From Cardiocondyla obscurior (lineage: Eukaryota; Arthropoda; Insecta; Hymenoptera; Formicidae), in NCBI RefSeq assembly GCF_019399895.1, contig NC_091879.1, forward strand, positions 4,481,001-4,545,000: 64,000 bases of DNA, read 5' to 3'. Shown here piece by piece: positions 41,161 to 54,862 of the stretch; the stretch's first letter is position 1, and the number at the start of each line of letters is the position of its first letter. A model generated the notes under the pieces. That model did no database searches. It saw only the letters and a program-made list of their open reading frames with translations, and had not been told where the DNA came from. Position numbers and translations under genes: made by a program.

Positions 41161-44146
41161 TCATCTCATTAAATCCGCCGCTCTCTGTCGATCTCGATGG
41201 ACTTCCCGGGGATGCATTCTCTTACGATGTGAAAAACAGTTGCCGGAGCTCGCAAAAGCTTTCGGACAGTAAGGACACTGATAAGGCCTCGCACCCGTGT
41301 GCTGATTTATGTGGAATTTTAAATCCTGATTTCGCTTGAACGTCTTATCACAAAGCGGGCATGCGTGCGGTCTCAAGTCTGAATGTGTTATACTGTGGGC
41401 GCGTAACGTCGAATTCGTTGGATATACTCTCCCACACACGTTACAAGGAAACTGTACGCCGCCGTGATACTCCTTGTGTCTGAATAGATTCGACTGAGTT
41501 TTGAAACTGTAAGGAATTATATTTTTCTTTAATATTAATTAAATATTTTGTCAAGACAATGGTATGAGTAATATTTCTTACACTCTATCAGACAGGCGAA
41601 AGTTAAGTTATTGAATATTTTACTCAAATGTTTATAACGCAAATAAATATTAAATAATTACAAAATTTATTATAAGAATGCAAACGTACATTCTTCCACA
41701 TATGTCGCAGCCATACTTTCCTTTAGGCCTGTGAGTTTCTAAATGCACTTTTAAATTTCCCTTTGTAGAAATCTTTTTACTGCAGATTGGACAGATGAAG
41801 TTGCTGGACGAATTATTATCACTATTCGTGTGAAGCACGCCATTTGTGGAATAAACGTGTTGAGATTGTAAAATAGGCTTTCCGTCAAATTTTCTCTCTT
41901 TGGGTAAATGTGACCACAAATGATTTTGCAAGCCAATTTGCGATATAAAAGATCGGGTACATATCGTACATTCGTGTGGTTTCGGTGGTGCATGAAATAA
42001 GTTTTTCCTACTGTCCTCTGGCGATTTAGATTCATATTTGTCTTTCTTTTCTTCGTCGTCGTCGTCGTCTTCTTCTTCTTCTTCTTCTTCTTCATCTTCT
42101 TCCACTCGAGTATTTCTAAACAAACGAATAGTTAAAGCCAGCACGCTCGGACATCGATACAATATTTACCACTAAGAGTACAACGATTCCTACTTGTTTG
42201 TTAAAGATAATGGCTCTGGCGTATGCGTCCTCGTTATTTCTTCCTCATTGTCTGAGGAATCTGAAGCTTCTGACCCAGACTGTTCCATCCCGCACTGTAA
42301 AAATAGCATTGGGTCCACTTTTACCTCCATTTCCTCCATGCTCGGAGTGCAACGTTTGTCTTCTTGAGAATTTGATTCCTGTGGTCCCATTGGCTCGTCT
42401 TCGGTTAAAATTTCTATTGCACCCTACGGGCGACCGTGACGATACATTATACACTACAGATAAAAATATAATATATCTAAAAAAAAACTATCTCTAAAGA
42501 AGTACCTACTATGCATACCTTTGTCAATATCGAATGTAACAGCCCTCGGTTTTCCGCTTTCTTTGCAGGGTCTTTAATATTCTGTATCTTTATATCATCT
42601 TGTACAGGATTTGTATTGTCAATGTTATCATAAAGCAGCGATCTCAACTTCTCTTGGGTACGATATGCCATCATTGCGAAACGATGGACCCCCTCCAATC
42701 TCTTGATGCACGTAGAACAGACCATCTTCGAAAACTTGTCCTCCAACGACACCTGTAAAGCATTTACACAAATCAACATCCTGCACATCTCTAATTTTGT
42801 AAAAATAATTTTATTCTATACATCGACAAATATCAATTCGACGCAAAGTGACGAATGTCATTTCCAGATGACCGACGTCCCGCAATTAACGTCAATTGCA
42901 GAACTAAGCGTAGCGTTATCATTTCGTCACTATCATCCCTCGAATTCTTCCTCCATCATCCAGCAATTAACCTAACTTTCGCGGGCACCGATGACGTTGC
43001 CGAAATGCAGAAGAAAACATTTCCATTATCTCGAAAGCAAGTCTCGCTCCGAAATTTCTCGTCTTCTTTCTTACTTTTCTTCCTTCGCGGCGATCGCGAT
43101 GGTCGACCGACGCAATTCATCGCGCGCGTCATTTCCCCGTGCCATCCGCGCCTCCCTCATTTCCGATTGTATTTATAGATGTAGTCGGCTTATATATAGC
43201 GGGGATACACACACACACACACACACACACGTGCAGCGAGCACGGTATACTTATCGCAATCAATAAAATGCTAATTTTTAACACTTTTGCAGCCCCGCAC
43301 AAAATGGTCGCGCTTGGCCGACGTACCCCCTTCCCCGCAGCTCCGCGCGAGTCATCCTCGCATGCAGCCACGCTCCCTTAAATCGTCACGTCGTGTCGCA
43401 CGCGACACGTTTCCCGAACGCGAGAGACACGTCGTGACATTTCGCGGTTCATTGCGGAGCAGATTAATTTTTCGGCCGGCGGCTTTAAGGCGTAACCCGT
43501 TCGCGAAAATGTCGCAGTTATATTTATAGAACGAACAAGTCGATTCGTTCCCGCGAACTCGTCGTTGTTTCTCGATGAACAGAGGGTCCACGAACGATCG
43601 CGAGATTGCGATCCAGTTTGGCGTTAATTTTTTTTTTTTTTTTTTTGTTTTGTTTTTTTTATTGATCACGATCGTTTCCCCGAGGCCGATTCCAAAAATC
43701 GGCAACGTTTGGCGAACGGCGGCGATACAGTTTCATAATTCCGCCGGAAACATGACCGGCACGTGATCACTGCGCAAAAGGGTACGAATTTTGAAAGAAA
43801 AAAAAAGGCAGAGCGAGCGAGCGAGCGAGCGAGCGAGCAGAAGAGAGAAAAAAAAAAAAAAAAAAAGAGGGGGAGAGGAAAAAAAAGCAGAACCGGCTCG
43901 CCGCGCAAAGTGTACGCGCGAAAACGCGCTCGCGTCACCTTCTTTTTCTTTTTTTTTTTTCTCACTCACCAGAATGTGCAGATATTTCCGTATTTTGGTC
44001 TGTAGATAATGACGCCGGCCGTCTTCGGCGAAAATGTGCATCCCGTCGTCATCGGTGGCGATGTCAGCTGCACAAATCCGGCAATGCGCCGCGAACCGGT
44101 CCGCCTGCCGATCGCGCTGCTCGGAATCGCGTGCCGCCGTGCTCAT
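41161..44146 (-). CDS. ZAD-type C2H2 zinc-finger protein
   Basis: Five exons: 43,970-44,146, 42,519-42,752, 42,194-42,423, 41,690-42,115 and 41,161-41,506. They sum in phase to 470 residues. Exons 1 and 2 encode a ZAD (zinc-finger-associated dimerisation domain), with CRIC near residue 22 and CSTC in exon 2. Exon 3 and the start of exon 4 are acidic, with a Glu/Asp run after NTRVEEDEEEE. Six C2H2 fingers follow: CTICTRSF, CPICSKKI, CDICGRIF, CNVCGRVY, CPLCDKTF and CPYCPKAF, the third spanning the exon 4-5 junction. ZAD proteins are arthropod DNA-binding regulators or chromatin proteins that dimerise through the ZAD. The specific member cannot be named. Intron 1 carries CA and GAGC microsatellites. 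Confidence 0.93.
43208..43231. repeat. CA microsatellite
   Basis: Run of about twelve AC dinucleotides in intron 1 of the zinc-finger gene. Confidence 0.9.
43811..43839. repeat. GAGC microsatellite
   Basis: Seven GAGC units in intron 1 of the zinc-finger gene, followed by a poly-A run. Confidence 0.9.
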
Positions 44147-44555
44147 TTTTCAAAAAGAGAACGGTGAGAGCGACCGAGGGTGGCGAGGAGGAAGAACGGT
44201 AAAAGGGAATAAAAAAAAAGAAAGCACGGAGTGTCGGGAGAGATGAAAAGAGAGGAGGGGATAATTTTTCTTCTCGTTCCACCGCTGGAAGACTTGGTGC
44301 TCGGCGGGTGATCCTTGGCGGGTCGTCGAGTTAACGGGGTGAGCACGCACGCGGGTTTTCACGTCGCGAAGATCGGACCTCTTTTCTTTTCCTTTCTTTC
44401 TTCTCAACCGGAGAAAAAAAAACGGACGGCGACCTTAGCGGGGCGAAGCGCCGAATCACCGAGTCGGCCCGCGACGCGACGTCTTCACGTAGCCAAGCAA
44501 CGACGTTGGAGCATCCTCGGTCGCGAGGAGCGGCGGCGACGGCGGCGGCGGCGAC

Positions 44556-44620
<65 letters not shown>

Positions 44621-46630
44621 TGCGCTCGCGAGAAGAAGCCGCGGGTCTCTCCCGACGGCAGCGGCGGGCCGAAAGCGGGCGACGGCTTGATTATTCTATA
44701 ACGATTTTCCCTCTTTTTTTGCTCCGCCGTATACTTTATGAGTGGAGCCGCGGATTGGGCGAGATTATAAGCCGCGCGGCACGGCGCGACGCGACGCGAG
44801 TCGTCGTGCCCGTGTGCTCTTTATAAAAACAGACGCGCGCTCGCCTCGCGGGTAGTCGTCGGGCGTCGGCGTGCGTCCGTCCCCCGTCCGTCGCCCCCGC
44901 GCCCCTCCGCGGCCGCTCCGCGGGTGCTCAATACAAAATATATAATAGCATTCGTCGATTTGAAAAACATATGTATATAACCAATTGTTTTATTTATGGA
45001 TTCCGCCGGCGCCTCGCGGCGCGGCGCGGCGCGGCGAGGCGCGGCGCGCGGCGCCGCGCGCGCGTCCCACGTATTCGCCGCCGTCCCCGCCGTTCGCGAA
45101 AATCGTATATTACATCGATGCGACGAACGACGTCGCGCAAAGAATAAAACGCGCATCGGCGTCGCGACCCTCTCTTAATTGGTCCGCCATCTTGCTCAGT
45201 ACTCACGCAGCCTCGATTACGACCCTCGCCGATTTTCTTCTTCAATCTCAAAAGGCCGCCGCGCGGCCGCCACGTGCATTCCGTCGCCGATGTCCATCGC
45301 TCATTCGCTCTCGCCGCGTGCCGTTGTACCGCCGTGCCGTCGGCAATCCGTCGTTGCCCGCGATTTCCCGCCATTTCCCTCGCCAGGCGCCGCGACGCGA
45401 CGCGCGCGCCGCGGAAAATAGTCCGCCACTCGACAACGCGGACGCCCCCTTCCCTTCCCTTCCCTTCCGCTCGCCATCTCACTCCTCGTCACCTCCCCCC
45501 GCGAGACGAAGCGGGGAGCCGGCGCTACGCTCCACGTCCCCATTTAAAAAAATCAATACTTAATAATTAGCAATTAATACGCCCGCCGAGGGTACGTGTG
45601 TGTGCGCTCGCGATTACCCCGCTTCTCTCTCGCCGCTCCGCGAAACGCCCCGGCTGCCCTGCTATTCCTCCCCTCCCTCCCCCCGAACCCTTAATCACGC
45701 CGGGCTCGTTATAATGACACGATCATTATTTCGTTAATTATTCGTATCGACGTTTGTTCCTCGCCCCTTTTTGTTCCCGGCGCAGCGGGATGATTTTCGC
45801 TGGAGCGCGGAATCGACAGGTAGAAAAAGGCACAGCTTCTCCCGCTCCCGCTCCCCCTCCCCCTTCCCTCCTCGGACCTCGCGCAACGAATTCGCACATT
45901 TCGGAATGAATTCGGGGAAGGGGGCGGGAGGAGAAACGTAATTATCGCGACGCGTAACTGACAATGACTATGACGATGACGATGACGCCTCCGATCGGCG
46001 ATGACGTCTTATCTCGTCGACATTTTCGACACAATCGTAATTAGCACGGGTGTCCTAATACATTGATTTAACGTCGGTAAAGCAAATGGAACGAATAATA
46101 TATTACGTCCATGATTGTAAACGTATAATTAACATTTCGATAAAGATGTACGAAAGGGAAAAAATTGCCTCTAGCTGGCTTCTCTCGCGGCATATGGTTG
46201 CAAGAATAATTGATGAAAAATTAAATAAACGTTCGAGTGAACGTTGAAAGATATACTTTGTTATTAAAGCTAATTATCTTAACAATTTAGCGTTACTATT
46301 ATAAAATGGACATTATTATCTTTGTGCAGAATTTAGATTTCCGATATTTGTTCCCTCGCACCGTTTTCGTCAGTCTCGCATAAATAGCGCGCAAGAAAAG
46401 CAAATGCCAATAACGAAGAGAAACATAACCTTTAATAATCTTCTTCCGGAATAAAAATAATACAATTAAACTTATTTTCTATTTTATCGCAAGAGGAAAT
46501 AATTAAAGATTATGTTTTGACATCCGACGAGTCACGGAAAAAAAAAAAAAAAAAAAAACTAATTACATTAATTACTAAATGTGATTTCTAAGCAACATAA
46601 AGTTGAGGTAAAGAAACGTCAATAAGTTAT
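44147..46630. other. GC-rich promoter region and gene-free stretch
   Basis: From 44,147 to about 45,950 the sequence is CpG-rich, with GCG/ACG trinucleotide runs at 44,530-44,620. It probably contains the promoter of the zinc-finger gene. Many overlapping frames here arise from the GC content and trinucleotide repeats. From 45,950 to 46,630 the sequence returns to AT-rich with no feature seen. Confidence 0.5.
44528..44620. repeat. GCG/ACG trinucleotide repeat
   Basis: Nearly continuous GGC, GAC and ACG triplets upstream of the zinc-finger gene, open in several frames on both strands. Confidence 0.85.
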
Positions 46631-46730
46631 ATTTATTATGTTGTTCTTTTAACTCGAACAAATTAAAAAGAAAGTCAAGTTGTATCGAACGTTTGTTTTC
46701 TTTTATATCGCGTATTTTTTAAACCAACTC

Positions 46731-47418
46731 TCAACACTTTGCCTTATTTTGAATGGGCAAGAATAATTTAAATTCTGCCGGCAATTCGTCCTCTGAATAC
46801 AAGCGATCTGAAAAATATACTCGTCGTATCCTACAATTAGCATGAATTTGGACTCTGAGAGTCTCCACGTAATTCGTCCCATATGCACGACGTGTAAAGT
46901 CTGCCAAGTTGAATTGTATCTGATTCCACCCATCGTCCAGTCTCATTGGCATGGTACATATAAACGGTTTCACTCTTGTTGTCGATTGATAATTGCTAGC
47001 GCGAAATCTACGACGTACATTTTTGTCGTCAATTATCTGCAATAATATAAATTTTTTTTTTTTTTTAAAGATGACAAAAAAAATGTTTCTTTAATAAATT
47101 AGCATAATAATAATAATGATAATAATAATAATAAACTCTTACCTGAACCTCGAATGTAAAGTACTTTTTCAAATTCTTGATAATCATTACCAGAAAGGGT
47201 AACTTGATACCCAAAGTCTTTCTTGGGTCAGCGGGACACGTAATATACGTTGTGCTAACATTGCTGCCTAGTATCTCCAAAACGAGACTCTGGATGTCGT
47301 TGTCGGTGATCCTCTTGATATGTCCGTTTCTTACCTTCTTATCCCAGATTTGTAATGGTTTGCTGCCAATGCTGTACAAGATGGATAGGAAACCACTTTG
47401 GAAGGTGTTCTTGAACAT
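46731..47418 (-). CDS. Cfap20: CFAP20 / Bug22, cilia- and flagella-associated protein 20
   Basis: Two exons, 47,143-47,418 and 46,731-47,036, encode 193 residues, the standard length. The sequence is extremely conserved: MFKNTFQSGFLSILYSIGSK at the start, TYITCPADPRKTLGIKLPF in the middle and RRVYFSDRLYSEDELPAEF near the end. The family is an inner-junction protein of axonemal doublet microtubules that affects tubulin modification and cilium motility, and it also has a nuclear role in some animals. The intron is 106 nt and holds a TAA/TTA-rich microsatellite. AATAAA on the minus strand at 46,637-46,632 is a likely poly(A) signal. Confidence 0.98.
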
Positions 47419-50400
47419 TTTTAGCCGTTAATTTTTTTGGGTTGTATATTCGAAAATGTGACCCCGTCACTTTTATTTTTCCGTCAAACCTGTAACACAC
47501 AAATTAAATGATAAATTTGGTCCCTAACGCCGACGAGCAACACCGAGGAATCGACGGATCTAACCTTGTTCCATCTTTTTGGTCTTTCTATTTGGAAGTT
47601 AGGAGAACTATGTAACATGGTGCAACATCAGGGCGCGTCAAGTGTAATTTTAACGTTTTACGTAAAACGTTCTTACATATTCTCTTCAAACGTGAATGTT
47701 TTACTAACGAAATCAAGATCAAAGTCTAAGTGGGAGGCGCTAAAGTGATTTACCCCAAAGTTGGATAAAAGTAGAATAAAGGTTTGCGCCAGGCACAATC
47801 GAGTAACCACTTGGGAAAATTTAGAATTGCAAATAGTGCACGTCCGACGGGATTACAAACGAGAATCAGCTGCCAATGTCGTTCTTAAATTTAAGACACA
47901 TTCGACTTTAGTTCCCGGTCCACGTGCGAAGCTGCAATGATAAAAAAAAAAAACATCACCATCGAACGTAAATCGAGTCGCGAGAAGCTGAAGGGACGGC
48001 GGAGAGCAGCATCTCGCGGCGAAACAAGGAACTGCAACTCTCTAAGGATTCTCATTTACGCGCGTCTCCCTGTTTTCCCTTTCCTGACGGCAACACCCGT
48101 AAATGAATTTTTGTCACGGAAAAAAAGAACCATCACTTTTGCTACTTGGAAAATGAGAAGTTCCTCGAGTTCGTCGCCACGAGGTGGGGTCGACGCATCT
48201 CGCAGGAATTTGGCAAATAAACTAAAATACATTTAATGAAAACTTAAGTCTTGAGGCGAGGTAAAAATGAGGTGAGGTTTGGGTATTCGTGTGCCACCTT
48301 GTCATGCGTATATTTGAAACGCACAGTAAAAAGGCCATATACATGTACGTGAAACCTTTCTACGATCTTCATCAACGTCAAATACAAACTGATGCGGATA
48401 GAGGAAAGCAGTAGATTCCTATACGTCGTACAATTCACTTACGAAAATGCAATTAGAGCTTCATCGAGGGCAAATGACACGTCTACTCGCGCTCGAGAGG
48501 GGCAGGCGATCATTCTCTCGACGGAGGTTGCCGAGGATTCGCATTTACGTGATTGTTTCATACAGCGTATGCGTTATAAATAACGTACGAAGACATTGTT
48601 TCACTTAAAAATCGTAATTCTAACATAATTGTATAATATAATATAATATAATATAATATAATATTACGACGTGTCGCATCCGGGACGTTTTCGTCCCGTC
48701 AACTAATTGAAAAACTGCAAGTAGTTGGTATATTTTACAAAAGCTTTACGTAATAATAACGTCGTAATTTAGTGAAACAGCAGCGGTCGTTCTAATACTA
48801 AACGAAAGTAAGCAAACGTGGCGCGTTTGTATAAATGTATGATTAAAAAAACGGTACGATAAAACGATATTTAAAACGAATGGTGGATTACGCATTAAAT
48901 TATTTCACAATCTCTTCTTCCTGACAATATCGACGCATCAGCCTCCCGGTTTCTTCGACACTTTGCACAGATCAAGCAGAACGCGATGCGTTAGCTTTTC
49001 TCTCCTCAAAGTGTCCAAGGACTTCGTTTCCGGTATCTCGGTAAATTGATACGTTATATTCGCTTATCTATTCGTTAATATTAATTATACGATATTACAG
49101 TTCATAGCATGAAATTGTTTTCCTCTTCCTCTTACAGGGTATAATACGATGTAAATGATTCAAGTCGCATCTTCATCTTATTCGGCTCTTGAAAAACTAT
49201 ATGTATGTAATGGAATCTACTACCGTGTCTCATAATACTGAATGCCACACGAACAAGAAAGGCCCACTTATGATAAGCGATCGATATCAGGCAAAACAAA
49301 ACCCACCTAGTCTCGAAGATTCAATAAATAATTTTTCTTCCCCAGCAAATATCTCAAACAAATCTCGATTTAACCGACAGATCCAGCTCCGCGAACATTT
49401 GTTACAAATTTTTCAATGTACCGAGTATCGGGCATTATGAATAAACTGCATACGATTTTAATCAACAAGTACAGTTTATTAACCGCTATATACAGTCGCA
49501 GTTAATGTAAACTGTTTAATTTCTTGTTCAGAAAATCGCAATGTAATATACGAGAGCAATGAATAGAAGATAGCAAGTCGCTTGGTTGAGAACGCCGGTA
49601 CAAAGCTCTGTGTCGTTACACCGCCGTATCAATAAAAGGCAACGTTCGTTATAGTTTGCACGAAGCACATAGAACTTAAGTTCGAGAAGTAAAAGTTACG
49701 TGAATATTTGTACAAACAAAGTTTGTACCGTTTCTCAATGTTTATCTTCATTCATTATTACATCTCCTCCACTTTAGTATTCCTACTAGAGCTCGGAATA
49801 TCCGGGGTATCCGGATACCCACTCGCCCGTCCGTTACCTGGGGCTAAACCAGTCTCGCGAATACTTGTATGTTCCGATATCCGTACGTGGATACTCGTAT
49901 CGTAATACAGATACCTTCGAATTACGTAATAATAATAATTACATCGTGGGTAACGAGTGAGCGGACGGGGATCCGTTTACTTTGCTATTCGGTTCCTTTT
50001 CCGAGCTCTAATTTTTCTTTTTCAATGCAATAATACAAAATTCACCGTTGCGTCACGATTATTTCCCAGCAAAATTTAAACAATTTCATAATAGTCTTGA
50101 TGCAACAGCACAAATTTTGTACATTACCTTTTTATTCATCAAAATTTCCGACAACTTATCATTACTGTCTATCCGCGTGAATGATAGGTGTATGGAAATT
50201 TCTATTCCCTTCGCTTCTCAACCAGACAAAATTCGCTTATTTCGTGATGATATTTCTATATATCGAGATTACAACAATTTTGTAATGGTCTTGACGCAAC
50301 GAAAAACATTTTTTTTTTTTTTCTTCTTTTTTTTAATTACTATTCTCTTTTTGTTGCGATTTATATTAATCGAAATTTCCTATATACAACGTATCATTAC

Positions 50401-51874
50401 TTTTTCATTCGAACGATAGATGTACGGAAATTTCTATTCCCATCATCACTTCTTAATATTTTACGATACATGAATATGTGACCCCAGATTGCTTCTGGCC
50501 CCCGTAGAAAAGCAAATTGGGGCATACGGACAGTGTATTTCGCATTATCTATGTTTTATCAATTTAAAGCTACTTAATTCCTCACACAATTGTTTTAATC
50601 AATGTATATCTCCAGCGCACGCAGCCATAGCTTACTCTGGAAAAATACGTGATTTTGTGTATAATTTTTACATGCGACTCATAACAGAAAGTTAACTCGC
50701 TTCTTCTTTTTCTTTTTTTTCTATGTACGATAATGAAAACTATACACACAAAAAATATCAAGTGATCAATTTCAAACAGCCAAAGATTTAAAACAAAAAG
50801 AAAAAAAAAAAAACCATATTATGATTATTAACATATTACGTAACAAGACAAAAGTTTTTATTTAAGATAATATGTAAATTTAATTGAAAAGTTAAGAGAT
50901 GGTCGCATTTCATCTCCAGGTCAGGTGTGACTTTATTTAATGTTTCCCTACAAGTGTTCATTATATATTATAGACTGATCCTAACTGGAGAATGACCGTT
51001 TTGAATCATTTGTAGATACGTATATTGCTATTGTGATCCTGCCAATGAAAATGTTGCAATAAATATAGCAGTTATATCTGTCACTGCTAGGATCGCAATG
51101 ACGATCAAACACCAATATTGTTCCTTGCAATTTTATAGCACTATTAATTTTGCTATAATACACAAATCGTTCAATGATACCCTATTACAATTCATAACAA
51201 CAGATTTCCAATAGTCACAGAAACGTGTCGTTGTTTACTGTGACTAATCAGACGTGTTCATTAAACGAAAGAGTTCTTACACAATTATTAAATGCATATC
51301 GCTTATTGATGCTTGAACGTTATTATTTCAATGTAATTAGGACACTGCAAAAGATCCAAAGATGTCATATTAACGTATGCAAAAAATTATTTTTAATTAA
51401 ATTTATATAAATTTATTCAAGTAGAAGAATATCGATTTTGATGCATCTTAGTAATTACTATAATAGCAGTTTAGCAATATAAATAATAAATACAAAATGA
51501 AAATATTTAGAGCATGCATAACGCTTTCATAAATTCTTGGTAACCGCGTTTGTAATGGACAAATATATTTTTACAATCATAGGTAATCTCAAATTATTAT
51601 ACAAGAGTTTTTACCTAAATATATATATATATACATGTAAAGAGAATAAAGAAATCAGATTTTCAAAAATTCAGATTTACGATGGAAAAATAAGATTTTA
51701 TCAAAAATAATGTACCGTCTCAAAAATATGAAAATTATCAATTAATAAACAATCTTATCTAACCATATCAATTTCGAAAAGAATTTTATGACAATGAAAT
51801 TAATTTACCTTTCTTTTGCAGTGTTCTAAGAATAAATGTAACTCAATATTATATATGCCTTAAGTGTTATTCAG
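47419..51874. other. Intergenic region, largely featureless
   Basis: Between CFAP20 and Staufen I see no supported gene. Features present are an ATAAT-type pentanucleotide run at about 48,628-48,663, a short inverted-repeat element at 49,799-50,008 (listed separately) and T/A homopolymers at 50,311-50,335 and 50,799-50,812. A plus-strand open frame of about 80 codons at 49,189-49,440 lacks recognisable domains. The part next to 51,874 is probably Staufen 3' UTR. Confidence 0.5.
49799..50008. mobile_element. Small MITE-like element with TA target duplication
   Basis: A 210-bp segment begins GAGCTCGGAA and ends TTCCGAGCTC, exact inverted termini, each flanked by TA (49,797-49,798 and 50,009-50,010). 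Inner parts are imperfect inverted repeats (GGATACCC/ACTCGCCCGTCCG against CGGACGGGGATCC). There is no coding capacity. The TA duplication suggests a Tc1/mariner-type non-autonomous element. Confidence 0.7.
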
Positions 51875-54862
51875 TTACTTATCGATAGTTCCATCCATAA
51901 TGTTATTTTTAACTTGAATGCTAATATGTATTCCATCACCAGATGCATTTTTATCCTTCTTCACTTGTCCTGTATTCGAGGCATTATCAAGTCCCAATTT
52001 ACTAAGTGTACGAAGCGCCCTTAGAGCCGCTTGATTGCGACTCGCGGTTATTGTCGCTCCATTCCCGTGACAAACTTGCGGTGGATCAGTGCTTAACGAC
52101 ACAAGTGACAAGTATTCCTTATTTATAGACACTCCCTAAACAATAAAGAATAATAGTTTAATTCCAGTTTAAATAATTAAAATTATTGTAATATTCTTTT
52201 AATAACTGTAGATGAAGCAAATTACCTTCGGGAAATCACTAAATTCTACGCTGAAATTAAATAATTGAGATAAATAATGCAATTGATCCTTGGGTGAAAC
52301 CCCAGCTGTATTCTGCTGCTGCTGTTCGCGCAATTCTTCAGCGACTATTTGTACGCTGGGTCCATTCCCCAGTTTAGATTCTTGACCTCCGTCCACCAAT
52401 AAAAGACCAGGTACTAATTGGCGGCCTATGGTACCTAAGAACGATCAAAATTTTTTATCTGTCGAACTTAGCTATCGTCAATATTTTTTTCTTACCTCCT
52501 ACCGAGTGAGGCTGAGTGTCGTTTATTTGTTCATCCTCAAGAAATGTAACTTTTCTAGGCTTTGATTCTGTATTATCGCTGTCTCCCGTCTTTATGGACG
52601 GTTTTGCAGGCTGCGGTGACGGTTTACTGTATCCCAATTGTGCCAAGAGAGCCTCAGCCGCTGCTCTTTTAGCCAATTTCTTGTTAGGTCCGATTCCTTG
52701 AGCGGAATGTTGGCCCATGATTACCTCCATAACAAATTCTCTGCGTCTTGGGGCGCCTTTCTCATCTATTAGATTGTAAATTGGTTCTCTCTCACGTTTT
52801 GCTTGTTGAATCTGAACTAGTCGAGAAACTGGGTTAACTTCCTCTGCAGCTTCATTTTCCGCACGAGGTTCCTGATAAACTTTAATTAAATTACGAGATT
52901 TCTTCTTTGTTGCTGGTGGTTTACGTTTTACTCGCACTGATCGGTTCTGTATGGTAGCCGGTAATGGAGGAAGACGCTTTAATTCGTCCAACATCAACTC
53001 GGCGGCGCGTTTCTTCGATACCTAAAAAATATAAACAATATAAACGTAAGCAATTGCTTTTTTTTTTTTCTCTCTTTCTTTTTTACATAGAGAAATGTTA
53101 AAATAAGATTACTTTTTTCGAGGATCCTTCTCCTACAGTAACCTTTTCGCCGACAGTACATTTTGTCATAAAAGTTCTTATATGAGGTTTACCGCTTTCA
53201 GATACGACTTCAAAACTGACTGGCAAACCACGTTTTAGTGCGGTCTCATGAACAAGAGATACAGGACTTTTCAATTCCGCGTTTGGATCATCAATGCCAC
53301 TCAGGGAGCCGTTTTCGGTGGCATTATTAACATTTCCTATTTCTTCTGGTAATGGCAACTGACGTAATTGTTCCAAGGCTCTGCTAGCTGCATCATGACG
53401 TGCTGCTTGACCCGTTAAACCTCTACCCGTAAATTCACGTTCGCCAACCTTCAAAGTGACGAGATACAATCCTTGAAGGTCCGCGTGAACTCCACGATTG
53501 TATGCTAGTCGCGGATTATACATTCGTGGAAAACTACCAAATCCATGAGGCATAAATTGATGTTGCAACGCAGCTGGAGGAGCTTGTCGGAACGTATAAA
53601 CAGTTGGTTCACCTCGTTTCATTGCTAACGCGTTCAATTCGACAGTGGGTGGCAAATGTCCTGTAACAAAAAACAATACGCTTAGACGAATACTTAAAAA
53701 AAATAAAAAAAAAAAAAAAATTCTGATAAAAAAAATAAAATTAAAGGTTTCTATACATTATTTTTTATATATAAAATTCACCCTACGAAATTACCAGAAC
53801 CTGTAGGACATTTGCCCAGATGGCCGATTCTCATAGCCTTGGTAGGTTTAGGTGGAGGTTGACGGTACCAAGTTTTCGTCAATGCTTCAGTGGCTGCACT
53901 ATGCTGAGCCTTTTTTATACTAGGACCTTCGGCGACATATTCTTCTTCTCCCAGTTTTAACGTCACTGTAAATCTTTTTTTGTGCGCTGGTCCTTGTTCG
54001 TTGGTCAGTCTATATTGATGCTGAATCCTATTGAATCTCGCCAATTCATTTAACAAGCACATGGGTGTTTTTTCTTTCATGTTTGCCAAAGCTGGATTAG
54101 TTGCGTTGGCATGATTCTGACCAGATCCATTGTCGTCTCTTGACTCTCCATTAGCATCGTTCGATAACACTTTCGATTGCTCCACATTTGATTGCTGTGA
54201 CACATGTTGAGCCTGCTGCTGAGATTGTGATTGTTGTACTTGTTGCGTCGGCTGTTGTTGAGGTGGCTGATTTTGCTGATTATTAGGTTGTTGTTGAGGC
54301 TGCTGCTGATGTGAATACTGAGGCTGTTGTACATTTTGAAGAGTCACAGAAACTGTATTTGCTTGGTCCTTCATGCTAACGCTAACCATGGTATCTAAAA
54401 ACAAATATTCTGCATCAATTTTCATATAGATAATCAAAAATAAAAATCAAAGTTTTTATTATATATCGATACTTACTGCTTGTATTGTGCGTATTCATAC
54501 CCATCAACATCGGTTGCCTTGGATTTCCATGCGGTGGGCCAGGATGCTGCATGTGATGGATATGCTGTTGATGAGGGGGCATGGACAGTATTTGTTGATG
54601 TGGATTCCGATGCGGGAGCAAATGCTGAGGCTGATGTAGCTGGGGCATGTTAGCCTGCTGCATAGGCCGCATTGGTCCTGCCATTCTGCAGTCATTTTTT
54701 TTTTTTATTTATTGCATTCAGTCTTTGCATTAGACAAATGCCTTGTATTTATATTAACTTGTCGCAAGTTTACAGACATGCAAAAATAAGAATTGATTAG
54801 AACATTAACCTATTGTGATCACGAAGTTGATTTTGCATTGCGTGATGTTGGTGCCGTAACAT
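51875..54862 (-). CDS. stau: Staufen, double-stranded RNA-binding protein
   Basis: Seven coding exons: 54,810-54,862, 54,477-54,685, 53,795-54,394, 53,113-53,660, 52,496-53,021, 52,226-52,434 and 51,875-52,135, in phase throughout, give 801 residues. The N terminus is Met/His/Pro/Gln-rich, with a polyglutamine-like tract in exon 3. The dsRNA-binding domains are recognisable in order: dsRBD1 from TPMCLLNELARFN (about residue 197); dsRBD2 from TVELNALAMKRGEP, split by a Pro/Phe-rich loop as in Drosophila; dsRBD3 from SPVSLVHETALKRGLPV with the basic KKRAAELMLDEL helix; dsRBD4 from NPVSRLVQIQQAKRE; and a C-terminal dsRBD5 (about 700-790). RQLVPGLLLVDGG lies between dsRBD4 and dsRBD5. The protein binds structured 3' UTRs and acts in mRNA localisation and decay. 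A 5' UTR exon acceptor lies at 54,888, so a further non-coding exon exists upstream. Confidence 0.97.

Noticed and set aside
44315..45570. Overlapping frames of 80-190 codons in the GC-rich zone upstream of the zinc-finger gene
   Set aside because: Arg/Ala/Pro-rich translations on both strands, trinucleotide repeats and no splice-supported domain. This is best read as a CpG-rich promoter region.
49159..49440. Plus-strand frame of about 90 codons (MESTTVSHNTECHTNKK and onward)
   Set aside because: A weak acceptor lies upstream, but there is no recognised domain, no partner exon and no ATG context that convinces. It is kept only as a note.
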